From Limnephilus marmoratus (lineage: Eukaryota; Arthropoda; Insecta; Trichoptera; Limnephilidae), in contig OU862928.1 in assembly GCA_917880885.1 (NCBI GenBank), positions 40,846,962 to 40,910,961 on the forward strand: 64,000 bases of DNA, read 5' to 3'. The notes under the pieces are model-generated. The model was not told where the DNA came from and made no database searches. It was given only the letters and a program-made list of their open reading frames with translations. Below are positions 55,108 to 64,000 of the stretch, piece after piece. Made by a program: the position numbers and the translations under genes. The stretch's first letter is position 1; every line of letters starts with the position of its first letter.

Positions 55108-55490
55108 TCGGGAGTCGGGTATGGGTGCCGCCGTAAGGGAACCATTTATTGGATAACCAACATCCTTGCCATAGATCGCCTCAAGTGGTTCGCTACACTT
55201 GGTGGCTTAGCAGGGGTGCCCCGGGTAAAGGGTGTTCATGGGGTAAGGTTTGTCTAGGTCTTGATGACGGATGTGGTTGCCCACCTACAGCATGACTGGT
55301 TGAGGAAGACTCTCTAACCGGTCCGCCACTCTGTAGGTGGGCAAACGCATTCGCTGCCACGATCTAGACAAACCTCACCCTGGTAAATCACCAAACATAG
55401 CAAACAACTTCAGGTGACCTATGGCAGGGGTGTTGGTTATCCAATAAATGGTTCACGGGCAGCGGTACCCATACCCGCCTCCCAAATTAC
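55108..55490. repeat. Foldback of two 5' halves of family A
   Basis: 55108-55310 is the plus-strand A head and first half (GGGTATGGGTGCCGCCG, CAGGGGTGCCCCGGG, GCCCACCTACAGCATG); 55335-55490 is the minus-strand equivalent ending GTACCCATACCCGCCTCC. The truncated inner ends face each other, so the locus is a long palindrome with arms of ~150 bp. Confidence 0.8.
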
Positions 55491-55584
55491 GAATCTGAGC
55501 CGAAAGACAAAAAAGAGTCAGGACTATAAATTGTCCTACCACAAAAATCTCCATTATCACAACCATTTCTGTTACATTCATCGT

Positions 55585-55775
55585 TTATAAAAAAAATTGT
55601 GTGCACACGCGGTAGAAGTGAAACTTCCAGAAAACTAAATCAGACAAGACTGGGGAGGCTACGAGGCACCGCACAAAGAAGAGACCGATAGGCTGCGAAG
55701 CACCAAACAAAGAGGAGTCCGATTAGTCTACCTCATTCTCTCGCAGGCCAAATCCTAAAGATGTATGTGTTTGTT
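55585..55775 (+). repeat. Dispersed repeat O, uninterrupted copy
   Basis: ACACGCGGTAGAAGTGAAAC, then two tandem ~38-bp units with GAGGCACCGCACAAAGAAGA and GAAGCACCAAACAAAGAGGA, then CCTAAAGATGTATGTGTTTG. Shows the state before B insertion at 50645. Confidence 0.7.
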
Positions 55776-56289
55776 TCAAATAACAACGGTGCTAAATAAT
55801 TTTTCACTTCAAAAGAAGTGAGGTTACAAAAAAGCTATCAGCGCAACTTCAACTACACAAATAAACTGACAATATGCATGAATGTGGGAGAAGTCAATGC
55901 ATCTAGGTCACTAGTCCTAGAGTCTAGTGTTGGGCAGATATAATCTGAGACCAGAGAGAGGTGGAAACGTGATTAAACGAAACCAATACGCGGATCCGAC
56001 CTTTGGTTGAACCTACTCGACCAACAATCCAGTCAACAAACCAGCCAGTCTACCATAACTCAACAACTCTGCCAACGGTTTGGTCTATTGAGCAAGGTTA
56101 TATCCAATGGCCATTCAATTTCTCTTTAAATTACTGCGAAAATACTGTTATATTATTGTATAGGTGTGATTTATTCAATGGGACTTGTTTAGAAAACCGC
56201 CTATTTTCACTTACTTGTAGCTGTTTCAATTAGGTGACCTCTGAAGCGTATTGGTCAGTGTTTATCAAAATAATAATTGTTATTTTTCA
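55776..56289. other. Unassigned stretch
   Basis: No supported gene. A 76-codon frame at 56003 is Asn/Thr-rich without a recognised motif. Confidence 0.35.
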
Positions 56290-56445
56290 TATTTAATGAA
56301 ATGAAGAAAATATTAGCGAAACTCAATCGAAAATCTGGAGACAGAAAAATCAGACAAAGATATTGACTCCACTGGGACTCGAACCCAGGAACCTTTGCTT
56401 ACATGGCGAGTGCTCTACCAACTGAGCTACGGAACCTATATCCAA
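56290..56445 (-). mobile_element. SINE D, head type 3 (tRNA-Thr-like)
   Basis: Minus strand 56436-56364 folds as a tRNA: acceptor GGTTCCG with TGGAGTC (three G-T pairs), D arm TAGCTCAGTTGGTAGAGC, loop CATGTAA (anticodon position TGT), T arm CTGGGTTCGAGTCCCAG. Two mismatches in the anticodon stem argue for a SINE head. The D tail follows (GATTTTCGATTGAGTTTCGC). Confidence 0.75.
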
Positions 56446-56514
56446 TTCGATCACTTTTAACTGTATCATACTTCGACTAAAAACCACCAACATTATCATC
56501 ATTTTCTTAAATGC

Positions 56515-56640
56515 ACATGCACTTGCCATGTGAGCAAAGGGTCCTGGGTTCGAGTCCCAGGGGTGCCAATATCTTTTCTGATTTTTCTGTCTTCACATTT
56601 TTGATTGAGTTTCGCTAATATTGTCTTCATTTACTTAAAA
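56515..56640 (+). mobile_element. SINE D, second copy, head-to-head
   Basis: Begins inside the tRNA-like head (CTTGCCATGTGAGCAAAGGG, CTGGGTTCGAGTCCCAG) and continues with the D tail to GTCTTCATTTA. It faces the copy at 56290, with the shared upstream segment (GTATCATACTTCGAC) between them. Confidence 0.75.
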
Positions 56641-56663
56641 ATTATTATTATTATTTTTCAATT

Positions 56664-57072
56664 TGGGAGGTCACCTCAAGTGGTTCGCTATGTTTGGTGA
56701 TTTAGCAAGGGTGCCCGAGTTCATAGGGTGAGGTTTGTCTTTAGGTCTTTGCAGGAAATGCGTTTGTCCACCTACTGCATGGCGGGCCGGATCGGGAGAG
56801 ACTCGTTGAGGGAGACCGTTTGACCTCTCCAGCCGAACTTTCTTGACCCATCGCCCTGCGCCGTAGTGAAAGGAATGTATTCATACATCCGTCACTACTG
56901 GACATACTCACCTCCCCACCAGATTAAACCCACCCGCTTATCCTTTTCCTTTACACAACATCCTCGCCTTTCTTTCCCTAAAAAGACACATAGCATCCCC
57001 AAAGATGACATAGACTGTGAGGGAAATGATTTTTTTCATGCTCTGATGTGTGGAGCTAACGAAAAAAAATAA
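56664..57072 (+). mobile_element. Family A element
   Basis: Lacks ~70 bp of the head (AATTTGGGAGGTCACCTCAA joins two regions), then GGCGGGCCGGATCGGGAGAG, GCCGAACTTTCTTGACCC, the ATTCATACATCCGTCACTAC block and GGAGCTAACGAAAAAAAAT. The reading HSIPKDDIDCEGNDF over its end parallels HSIPDDIGPEGNQF in LINE T. Confidence 0.8.
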
Positions 57073-57112
57073 TTGGATAATTTATATATCGCCGTTTTTG
57101 TAAAAAAACATC

Positions 57113-57793
57113 TTAAGAGGGTATTACCAGAGAAAACCCGAAATATGTCATTTTTAAATCAGATTTTGGACGTATTTCCATAAAAAATTTTAAATGGATT
57201 TCGAAAGATTGTTCTTTTATCTAGCATTCGCATGTAATAAATTTTGTGATTTTTTTAAAATTTTTAGTATAATAAGGTTATACCACAGGTCGTTGGCAGA
57301 TTTGTTAAATTTTCAAAAAAGATTTTGTATTAAACCACACCCATTTCAAATCATATAATCATGCAGTAAAATAAATCAATACATTATCTAGTAAACGCAT
57401 GATTTAGAATTTTAATTTTAGTTTAAATAAAATCATTAAAAACATATACATACGTGTGTTTCTTAATGAAAATTGGTCCGTTTGTGTATTTTTTTGCGCA
57501 CTTACAAACTAATATATTTCAGATTTTTTTAACATTCTTATTTAACTTAGACATTATTGAAAAATGATAAATACTTATAATTAAAAAATAATTACAAAAA
57601 GCACATTATTTTAATAGTTTTATCATCACGCCTTTCAGCATTTTTGGATGAAGGTATAAATTAAAACTAATTTGGATTGAAATAAATTCGATATTGAGTT
57701 ATAATTTTAAAAAGCTGGTACGGAGAATAATTAATCTTTCTCATTGTAACCGCTTGCTGGTTATTTGTCCGCTGGCTGGTTAAACGCTCTTAA
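57113..57793 (-). mobile_element. Element V, copy 3
   Basis: TTAA at both ends (57113-57116, 57790-57793). Reverse complement is collinear with 27072 and 51850 but lacks ~35 bp near the GAGCGTTTAACCAG end. Confidence 0.9.
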
Positions 57794-58017
57794 GGCGTAC
57801 AATTTATTATGGGTTCCTAGTCTATACCTAATTTTATTATTTATTTACAGATCTGATGCAAAAAACATATTTACCACTTTTGATAAACACACTTCTATTA
57901 GAAAGCTTGTGTTTGGAGAAGATACGACTTTGCACGCAGAGGACATTATATTTAAAACACTGGACATTGCTTGATTTTACATTTACTACCCCCATTACTC
58001 TCGACATTACATTTATG

Positions 58018-58600
58018 AGAAGATTCGTGGCAAAACCGTTTGGAGAGAGTACAAAGAAAATTTCTTCGATACGTTCAATTCAAATTGAGACAGCCTGTAA
58101 TTAAAATCCGCTACAATGCATTAATGTCTGATCTAAACCTACCACTACTTTCTACCCGGCGTACTATTAATGACATTCTTATACTTTTTAAATTACTGAA
58201 CAATCTCATAGACTGCCCTCAAATGTTAAGTGTTATAAATATTCGTGTCCCTGTTAAATCAACTCGACTCCACCACCTTTTCCACAGTGACAATCATAGC
58301 ACTAACTATTCCTATCATTCACCGCTAGTGCGTTTTCACCGAACTGCCAATACGTATACAGACAGACCTTTTCGACATTTTCAAAACCTCACCGTCTTGC
58401 ATCAAAGCAAAAATAACTAGTTATTTATGTAACTGATATGTTTGTAAAATTATAAATATTTGTTGTACTAATTTGCATCATATGTATGTACTGTATGTTA
58501 TTCTATATATATATATATAATGTTTGTAAATGTTCGATACACCTGTATTATGTATGTAATAGCCCTATGTACGGGCGTTTAAATAATAAATAAATAAAAA
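58018..58600 (+). pseudogene. LINE Q, 5'-truncated
   Basis: MERVQRKFLRYVQFKLRQPV, STRRTINDILILFKLLNNLI and VPVKSTRLHHLFHS follow LINE Q order. The stop is at 58418. The 3' end has the hairpin AGCCCTATGTACGGGCG (58561-58577) and an AATA/TAAA tail to 58600. ~60 codons upstream appear frameshifted. Confidence 0.8.
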
Positions 58601-58729
58601 GTAAAATTGATATTTATTTTGAAAGATCGGAGAATTTATGTATACTTAAGACTGAAGAAATTTTATAAAATGACATAAAATACCTCATTTGCTTACAGTT
58701 TTATACTATTAGTTGTTTAAATTGTCGCG

Positions 58730-58962
58730 GGCTGTGAAGGTGAGGTGAAAGGTTTTCGACTTTAGATACGACTGTCTGAAAAGATGAGTTTTACGTTTCG
58801 CTCTAAATTTTGCAGAGTCTGTGATATTCAAAGATATTGGAATTATGTTATCTTTGGTGATAGTGTAAGAAATAAGGTTACGGACTCTTATGAAAATAAA
58901 ATTTATAGCTGGAATCAGTTGTGTTGTTCTATATTACTATTATAGAAAATGTCGTATAATTT
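58730..58962 (+). repeat. Dispersed repeat M, copy 1
   Basis: GTGAAGGTGAGGTGAAAG, GCAGAGTCTGTGATATTCAA and TTATCTTTGGTGATAGTGTA match 62060-62300. In both places sequence of LINE J follows, so M may be an internal part of J or of a derivative. Confidence 0.7.
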
Positions 58963-59905
58963 AACAAAATACATGCTCATAAGCAAAAATAACGCATTGG
59001 ATGAACATCTTTATATTGCTGGAACAAAACTGGAGAAGGTACAAAGTATTGTATACTTGGGCTGCAATGTAAATGATAGATGGGATCCTTCAGTTGAAAT
59101 CAAATGCCGCATTGAGCAAGCTCGTGCAACCTTTATCCGCATGAAAAAAATGTTCTGCAGTCATGATCTCAACCTTGGATTACGAATGCGAATGGTCAGA
59201 TGCTACGTATTTTCAATATTATTTTATGGAATGGAAGCATGGACGCTTACTGAAGAATTAATTAGGCGACTTGAGGCATTCGAGATGTGGATCTACAGAA
59301 AAATACTTAAAATAAGCTGGATGGACAGGGTCACAAATGAAGATGTTATGGTTCGGATGAATAAAGAAAAGGAAGTTATTAAAACCATAAAAATCCGAAA
59401 ACTTCAATATCTTGGACACGTGATGAGACATCCAGAGAAGTATGAGATCCTGCATCTCATAATGCAGGGAAAGATTGCCGGAAGACGGGGCCCTGGAAGA
59501 AGGAGAACCTCATGGCTGAAAAACCTGAGACAGTGGTTTGGCCAGTCTACCGTGGAGCTGTTCCGGGCTGCAGTAAACAAAGTCCGCATAGCCAACATGA
59601 TAGCCAACGTCCGTTGTACGGACAAGGCACAACAAGAAGAAGCTACAGAGGTCATGAGTTAAACTCAGCCATAGGAAGAATTGAAAGTAATCTAAGAAAT
59701 AAAGAATTAAAAGATAATTTAAAGAAGATTGAAATAAACATTGGTGAGTATTATTCTTCTTGAAATAAAAATAGATACAAAATTTGTTAAGTAATCTTCT
59801 GCGCGAGGGTACATGTTTGTAATTTTTTAATGTAATATTAAGTTAAAGTAATTAATTAATTAAATTTGTAATAATTTTTTTAAATTATTATTATTATTTG
59901 ATTTT
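58949..59905 (+). pseudogene. LINE J C-terminal region with intact 237-codon frame
   Basis: The frame 58949-59662 reads LEKVQSIVYLGCNVNDRWDP, EIKCRIEQARATFIRMKKMF, MVRCYVFSILFYGMEAWTLT, EAFEMWIYRKILKISWMDRV, IRKLQYLGHVMRHPEKYEIL, IAGRRGPGRRRTSWLKNLRQ and LFRAAVNKVRIANMIANV. This is the thumb and C-terminal region of an abundant insect LINE. The catalytic RT and the endonuclease are missing, but the frame has no break over 237 codons. The 3' untranslated part (to 59905) recurs at 54105. Confidence 0.85.
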
Positions 59906-59914
59906 TATCGTAAT

Positions 59915-60370
59915 ACTAGCTGATCCGGCGAACTTCGTACCGCCTCAGAATCAAAAACTGTTGTCAACTTATTAGCTGAATTGATCTAAATTGTTTCTCC
60001 CTGTGTATTCTTTCCCCTCTCGCGTTCCCTCTCCCTCTCCCCACTCCACTTCTCCCCTTCCCCCGTCCCGCTAACTCCCCTTCCTGAGTTCCTTTCCCCC
60101 CTCCCCCCTCCCCCGGTTCACAGTTCAATATTATACCCCTTACAATATTGCTGCAGTTCTTTCAAAATAGGAGAATTCGTTCCATACAAAATGTATGGGT
60201 AAAATAATTTTCTTCGGAGTGGAACATCCTTTACTTTTAGGGGTATGAAAAATAGATGTTGGTCGATTCTCAGACCTACCAGATAAGCACACAAAATTTC
60301 ATCAAAATTGGTCCAGCCGTTTCGGAGGAGTATGGTAACAAACACCGTGACACGAGAATTTTATATATTA
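59915..60370 (+). mobile_element. Family F element, first of a head-to-tail pair
   Basis: Head CTAGCTGATCCGGCGAACTT, TTGTTTCTCCCTGTG, a ~110-bp pyrimidine-rich middle, GTTCACAGTTCAATATTATA, ATTTCATCAAAATTGGTCCA, GCCGTTTCGGAGGAGTATGG and a TTATATATTA end. The tail resembles the 3' ends of insect RTE-type elements. No protein. Confidence 0.75.
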
Positions 60371-60868
60371 CTAGCTGATCCGGCGAACTTCGTACCGCCT
60401 CAGAATCAAAAACTGTTGTCAACTTATTAGCTGAATTGATCTAAATTGTTTATCCCTGCGTATACCATACCTTGATCTAAATTGTTTCTCCCTGCGTATC
60501 CTTTCCCCTCTCGCGTTCCCTCTCCCTCTCCCCACTCCACTTCTCCCCTTCCCCCCTCCCCCCTCCCCCCCCCTCCCCCCTCCCCCCCCCCCCCCCCCCC
60601 CCCCTCCCCCGGTTCACAGTTCAATATTATACCCCTTACAATATTGCTGCAGTTCTTTCAAAATAGGAGAATTCGTTCCATACAAAATGTATGGGAAAAT
60701 AATTTTCTTCGGAGTGGAACACCCTTTACTTTTAGGGGTATGAAAAATAGATGTTGGTCGATTCTCAGACCTAACATATAAGCATAAAAAATTTCATCAA
60801 AATTGGTCCAGCCGTTTCGGAGGAGTATGGCAACAAACACCGTGACACGAGAATTTTATAGATTAGAT
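60371..60868 (+). mobile_element. Family F element, second of the pair
   Basis: Starts directly after the first with CTAGCTGATCCGGCGAACTT. It differs by a duplicated TTGATCTAAATTGTTTMTCC segment and a much longer C-run (60541-60612), and ends in a GATTA simple repeat. A K fragment follows. Confidence 0.75.
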
Positions 60869-60872
60869 TAGA

Positions 60873-61172
60873 TTAAGCTCTCATGTGTTGTTTGAAGAAA
60901 TCTCTTCCCTTTTCAAATATCCAATGTTTGAAACGGGCTTTAAAGAGAGATTCAGAATTCTGTGACTTTATATCGGAACTCGAAGCATTATATATTTTAG
61001 GAGCGATGAACCAGAATTGTCGTTGAGCGAATGAGGTTTTAGTTTTTGGGAGCACGCAACCCAGGTTTGATGAGAAGCGTGGGTGTGCTTGATGTTGTGG
61101 AGCCACCAGTAGTTTTTTTGGCATATCTCTCTCTCTGGTTTCAATCCTGGGATTGGTTTGCAGCAATTTCAT
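60873..61172 (-). pseudogene. LINE K C-terminal fragment
   Basis: MKLLQTNPRIETRERDMPKK, LLVAPQHQAHPRFSSNLGCV, KTKTSFAQRQFWFIAPKIYN and HWIFEKGRDFFKQHMRA, ending with stop. Longer at its N-terminal side than the 54361 copy. Confidence 0.75.
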
Positions 61173-61249
61173 CTATTCGTTTCTTCCACTCTTCCCTGTC
61201 TATATAAGGTGATTTTTCACAAAAACGGCGCTCTACAAATTAATTATTA

Positions 61250-61456
61250 TTTTTAATTGTAAAACTAACGTTTTTAAGACAAGATTTTTTATGCATAGCA
61301 CAAAGGGTAACAATTATTATAAGCAATAATTATCAGCCTGAAACACTCATCCACATTGAAAAATCTTCCGAGAAAAGATACATGACGCCAACGGGACTTG
61401 AACCCGTGTCCTCTCGATTGCCGGTCGATTGCTCTGACCACTGAGCTATGGCGGCT
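61250..61456 (-). mobile_element. SINE C with tRNA-like head
   Basis: Minus strand: GCCGCCATAGCTCAGTGGTC, GGACACGGGTTCAAGTCCCG, body TTTTCTCGGAAGATTTTTCA and tail. Same as 29661 but on the other strand. The 61289-61507 frame through it is a by-product. Confidence 0.8.
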
Positions 61457-61459
61457 TAT

Positions 61460-61650
61460 CTCGTACCCGCCAAATGATTCAATATATGCTAGTGTTTCAT
61501 TCAACAATTACTGCTTATTATATTTTTTCCACCTGAAAACAACCAACTTTATTTTTGCGAGAGAAACATTGTAAGTGTTAAATCCCTCGCTAGGTGGCGT
61601 CGAGACAAATTATGTCTTCATTTATTGGGGAAATACTTAAACTTGTCAAA
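61460..61650 (-). repeat. SINE C upstream segment U, second locus
   Basis: Reverse complement of the U segment at 29445, again directly upstream of a C head. Confidence 0.7.
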
Positions 61651-61664
61651 TATTAATTATTATT

Positions 61665-61965
61665 TTTAATTGTAAAACTAACGTTTTTAAGACAAGATTT
61701 TTTATGCATAGCACAAAGGGTAACAATTATTATAAGCAATAATTATCAGCCTGAAACACTCATCCACATTGAAAAATCTTCCGAGAAAAGATACATGACG
61801 CCAACGGGACTTGAACCCGTGTCCTCTCGATTGCTGGTCGAATGCTCTGACCACTGGGTTCAAGTCCCGTTGGCGTCATGTATCTTTTCTCGGAAGATTT
61901 TTCAATGTGGATGAGTGTTTCAGGCTGATAATTATTGCTTATAATAATTGTTACTCTACAAATTA
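61665..61965. repeat. Head-to-head SINE C palindrome, second locus
   Basis: 61665-61862 is a minus-strand C copy with part of the head (ATTGCTGGTCGAATGCTCTG); from 61857 (GGGTTCAAGTCCCGTTGGCG) a plus-strand C body follows to 61965. The switch again lies at the T-arm. Together with 61250-61650 this gives inverted C, C, U, C, the same order as at 29236-29870. Confidence 0.8.
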
Positions 61966-62059
61966 TCCAATTATTATTATTATTATTATAACATTTGCTT
62001 ATCTTAGTCCCTAAAAAGTTAATAATTTCTTCCCATTAATTAGCTTACATTTTTATGCA

Positions 62060-62340
62060 ATTAGTTATCTAAAATGTGAAGGTGAAGGTGAAAGATGTTT
62101 AATTTTAGACAAGACAGTCGAAAAAGGTAAATTTTAAGTTTTGCCCTAAAGTCTTCCGAGTCTGTGGTATCCAGAGATATCGGAATTTTGTTATCTTTGG
62201 TGATATCGTAGGAAATAAGGTGACGTGCTCTTATAGAAATTGTTGTTCGATATATTTATTATAGTTGTATATTATTATTATAGAAGGTGCCGTATAATTC
62301 CTCTGCCGCGGAGGTCACGAGTTGAACTCGACCACAGGGA
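62060..62340 (+). repeat. Dispersed repeat M, copy 2, with LINE J tail scrap
   Basis: M blocks as at 58730; from 62308, GAGGTCACGAGTTGAACTCG matches the end of the LINE J frame (GAGGTCATGAGTTAAACTCA at 59648). The ~700 bp of J coding sequence between are absent here. Confidence 0.65.
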
Positions 62341-62407
62341 TATTGGTTCGAATTTTAATTGGCTTCTCTTAGTTAGGTTTAAAAAATCGATTAAATATGC
62401 AAAGTAG

Positions 62408-62798
62408 ACTTCTTGACTCACAATCCGGAGGTCGCGGGTTCGAACCCGGCAGGCGCAAATAAATTTTATTTGATTAATTTGTGTTATTTCACAATTAATT
62501 CATTTAAAATAATATATAGTATATTTGCGACATGTTCCAGAGTGGAAGATACTATTAGTATCGCCCTGGTGTAAGACCACCATTCAGAATTGAAACGTTG
62601 CTTGAAAATGGCTTTAGCCGTGTTTGGTGACCAGATCTGAATAGCCAGGTACTTCCCCACCTCCCTCTTCCCCATCTCCTTCCCTTCCCCATTACCTTCA
62701 GCCTCACAACATACCCCAATTGGGGATGCCATAGTCTCACTGGCTCCAGACGGGAGCAGTTGAGATTCTTGTGCGGTATTCACTGTAAAAAAAAAAGA
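62408..62798 (+). mobile_element. SINE B, head partly lost
   Basis: Starts in the head at CTTGACTCACAATCCGGAGG, B box GGGTTCGAACCC, linker AATAAATTTTATTTGATTAA, body to the CCCCAATTGGGGATGCC and GACGGGAGCAGTTGAG blocks, and a poly-A end at 62787-62798. Confidence 0.85.
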
Positions 62799-63104
62799 TG
62801 GGGTTTCGGTAGCGAAGTGGCCGCACATGTGATGATTAAAAATGACTATATGGTTCTGAGATCTTATACAGAATTGTCTCTCTGACAAACTTAACAACAG
62901 TTAATAATATTTAATTAAAATAGCTTTATTACAACACCAAGATAAATCAAAGGTGTATATAATCTTGCACCAAGGTGTTCACAAATCGGTTGGTACTTTC
63001 TAAAAGATTGTAGGTATCGGCGTCGTATTGAAATCGGCAATTTTTATTTCTTTTATATTTAAATTATATGAAAACATAATTTATAAAAACAGTTTATTTT
63101 AAAA

Positions 63105-63370
63105 CAAGTTCTGCTACGTAATTATTATTACGCGTGACAGCTGTTTGGCCCTCTGAAGGCATTATCAAACTGTGGCTATACCACTTACAGACGATATATT
63201 TATATCATTACTAGACACGTGCTTCTTGAAAAAAAAAATGCTTTTATTTTTATTACCTACGCCCTTATTAATTTCCGAGTAAAATGATGGGAAATATTAA
63301 TGGTAATTAATTACCATTTAAAAATTTCCCCAATTACTGCGTTTTTTAAATTTGACCGTCGTTAGTCTAG
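63105..63370 (+). repeat. Dispersed repeat I, copy 2
   Basis: See 16838 for the shared blocks; CGCGTGACAGCTGTTT and GGCATTATCAAACTGTGG here. Confidence 0.65.
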
Positions 63371-63374
63371 TCGT

Positions 63375-64000
63375 TATTTATTTATTTATTTACGCCTATT
63401 TAGGCTTTTACATACATATATATAACAATATTAACAAAATTGTACTAGTAATTAGTGCAGGAAACTACTTTTTAAAACACTTGCACAAAAATAAATACAA
63501 AGTAAAAATATTATTGAGTTTGAACCACAAAGTATGTAAGTAGGTACAAAATATAAAAAGCCAAAATAGTTTTTTTTTCTTTCAGCCGACTACTGTCAAT
63601 GTGTTAGTCAATTTTAATAGCTTTATCAAAATATTCCCCTATTTGATGAAAAAAAACTTCAATAAGGTATGCTTATATATTAAAATTGATGTACTAAATA
63701 TATCAACAACATCGGAGTATTTGTTTCCAAGCTGTTGAATCCGTCGCATAGGAGTGTAATATTGGGTTGTTGACTTAGAATTGCTACAATAATATGGTAG
63801 GTACTGTCTTGTGACTGACCTGCCTGGAGTATGAAAAGAGATTACATATAAAAAATCAGGGGTATCAAACATTGAATTAACGATTTTATACAAGCAGGTT
63901 AAATCGGAAATGATTCTACGATCAGATAATTTTATTAAATTCAATTAACAAAGTAGGTTATCGTAATTTAGGCATTCACTAGAAATGCCCATTTTAAAAT
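63375..64000 (-). pseudogene. LINE Q, runs off the window end
   Basis: Minus strand frame to 63639: NLIKLSDRRIISDLTCLYKI, then SFHTPGRSVTRQYLPYY and MRRIQQLGNKYSDVVDIF, matching the last ~100 codons of LINE Q at 38200. The 3' end has hairpin AAGCCTAAATAGGCGTAAAT (63388-63407) and an AAAT run (63375-63390). Upstream coding continues beyond the window. Confidence 0.8.

Noticed and set aside
56364..56436. Functional tRNA-Thr(TGT) gene
   Set aside because: Two anticodon-stem mismatches, several acceptor G-T pairs, and direct continuation into the D tail; more likely a SINE head.
58040..58420. Independent host gene
   Set aside because: The motifs ERVQRKFLR and RRTINDILILFKLLN and the hairpin plus AATA tail identify it as LINE Q.
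60427..60781. Gly/Glu-rich or Pro/Ser-rich protein
   Set aside because: Simple translation of the C-run in family F.

Overview
The window looks like a stretch of arthropod, most likely insect, nuclear genome that is almost entirely a graveyard of mobile elements. I see no operons, no rRNA and no intact tRNA gene. The support is AT-rich DNA, many 5'-truncated non-LTR retrotransposon (LINE) ends, a Penelope-type GIY-YIG fragment, several tRNA-headed SINEs, MITEs with clean target duplications, and a short CCTAA run of the arthropod telomere type. The order cannot be settled from sequence alone; Hemiptera is possible. Only one piece looks like an ordinary host gene: a serine-rich exon on the minus strand at 48200-48913 that ends in a strong splice donor.

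Working family names used below. A: a ~460-bp element with a fixed 5' end whose last ~110 bp match the 3' end of LINE T. B: a ~400-bp tRNA-headed SINE. C: a tRNA-headed SINE with an associated 5' segment U. D: a common tail joined to different tRNA-like heads. E and F: elements with a CTAGCTG-type head, a pyrimidine-rich middle and a conserved tail. S: foldback MITE. V: ~715-bp element at TTAA sites. H: small MITE. G, I, M, N, O, R: dispersed repeats known here from two or three copies. LINE groups: T, P, J, K, Q.

Layout. 1-9.8 kb: S, A and B copies plus an E copy holding a 107-bp satellite. 9.8-17 kb: mostly sequence I cannot assign, with an A copy carrying a probable solo LTR. 17-27 kb: A, B, E, LINE P and LINE T. 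27-31.5 kb: B split by V, Penelope remnants with hammerhead-like motifs, SINE C palindromes, LINE P split by a hAT-like MITE. 32.6-37.1 kb: a second S copy and a complete ~3.97-kb DNA transposon (TIRs, 4-bp duplication, decayed transposase, four tandem 3' blocks). 38-47.2 kb: LINE Q, A, G, T, D, R, H, B and Q. 47.4-48.1 kb: a tandem array built from a reverse-transcriptase core, beside the host exon. 49-58 kb: inverted arrays, A, O, B, V, E, T and D. 58-64 kb: LINE J with a long open frame, an F dimer, C-U-C block, B, and a LINE Q copy running off the end.

The elements interact by nesting and by shared machinery. Nested insertions (B in O, V in B, A in P, hAT-like MITE in P, LTR in A) give insertion order and boundaries. 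A appears to borrow the 3' end of LINE T, which suggests mobilisation by that LINE. The most unusual items are the transposon with four tandem polyadenylation blocks, the satellite made from an RT core, the satellite grown inside an E element, and head-to-head SINE palindromes at two loci.
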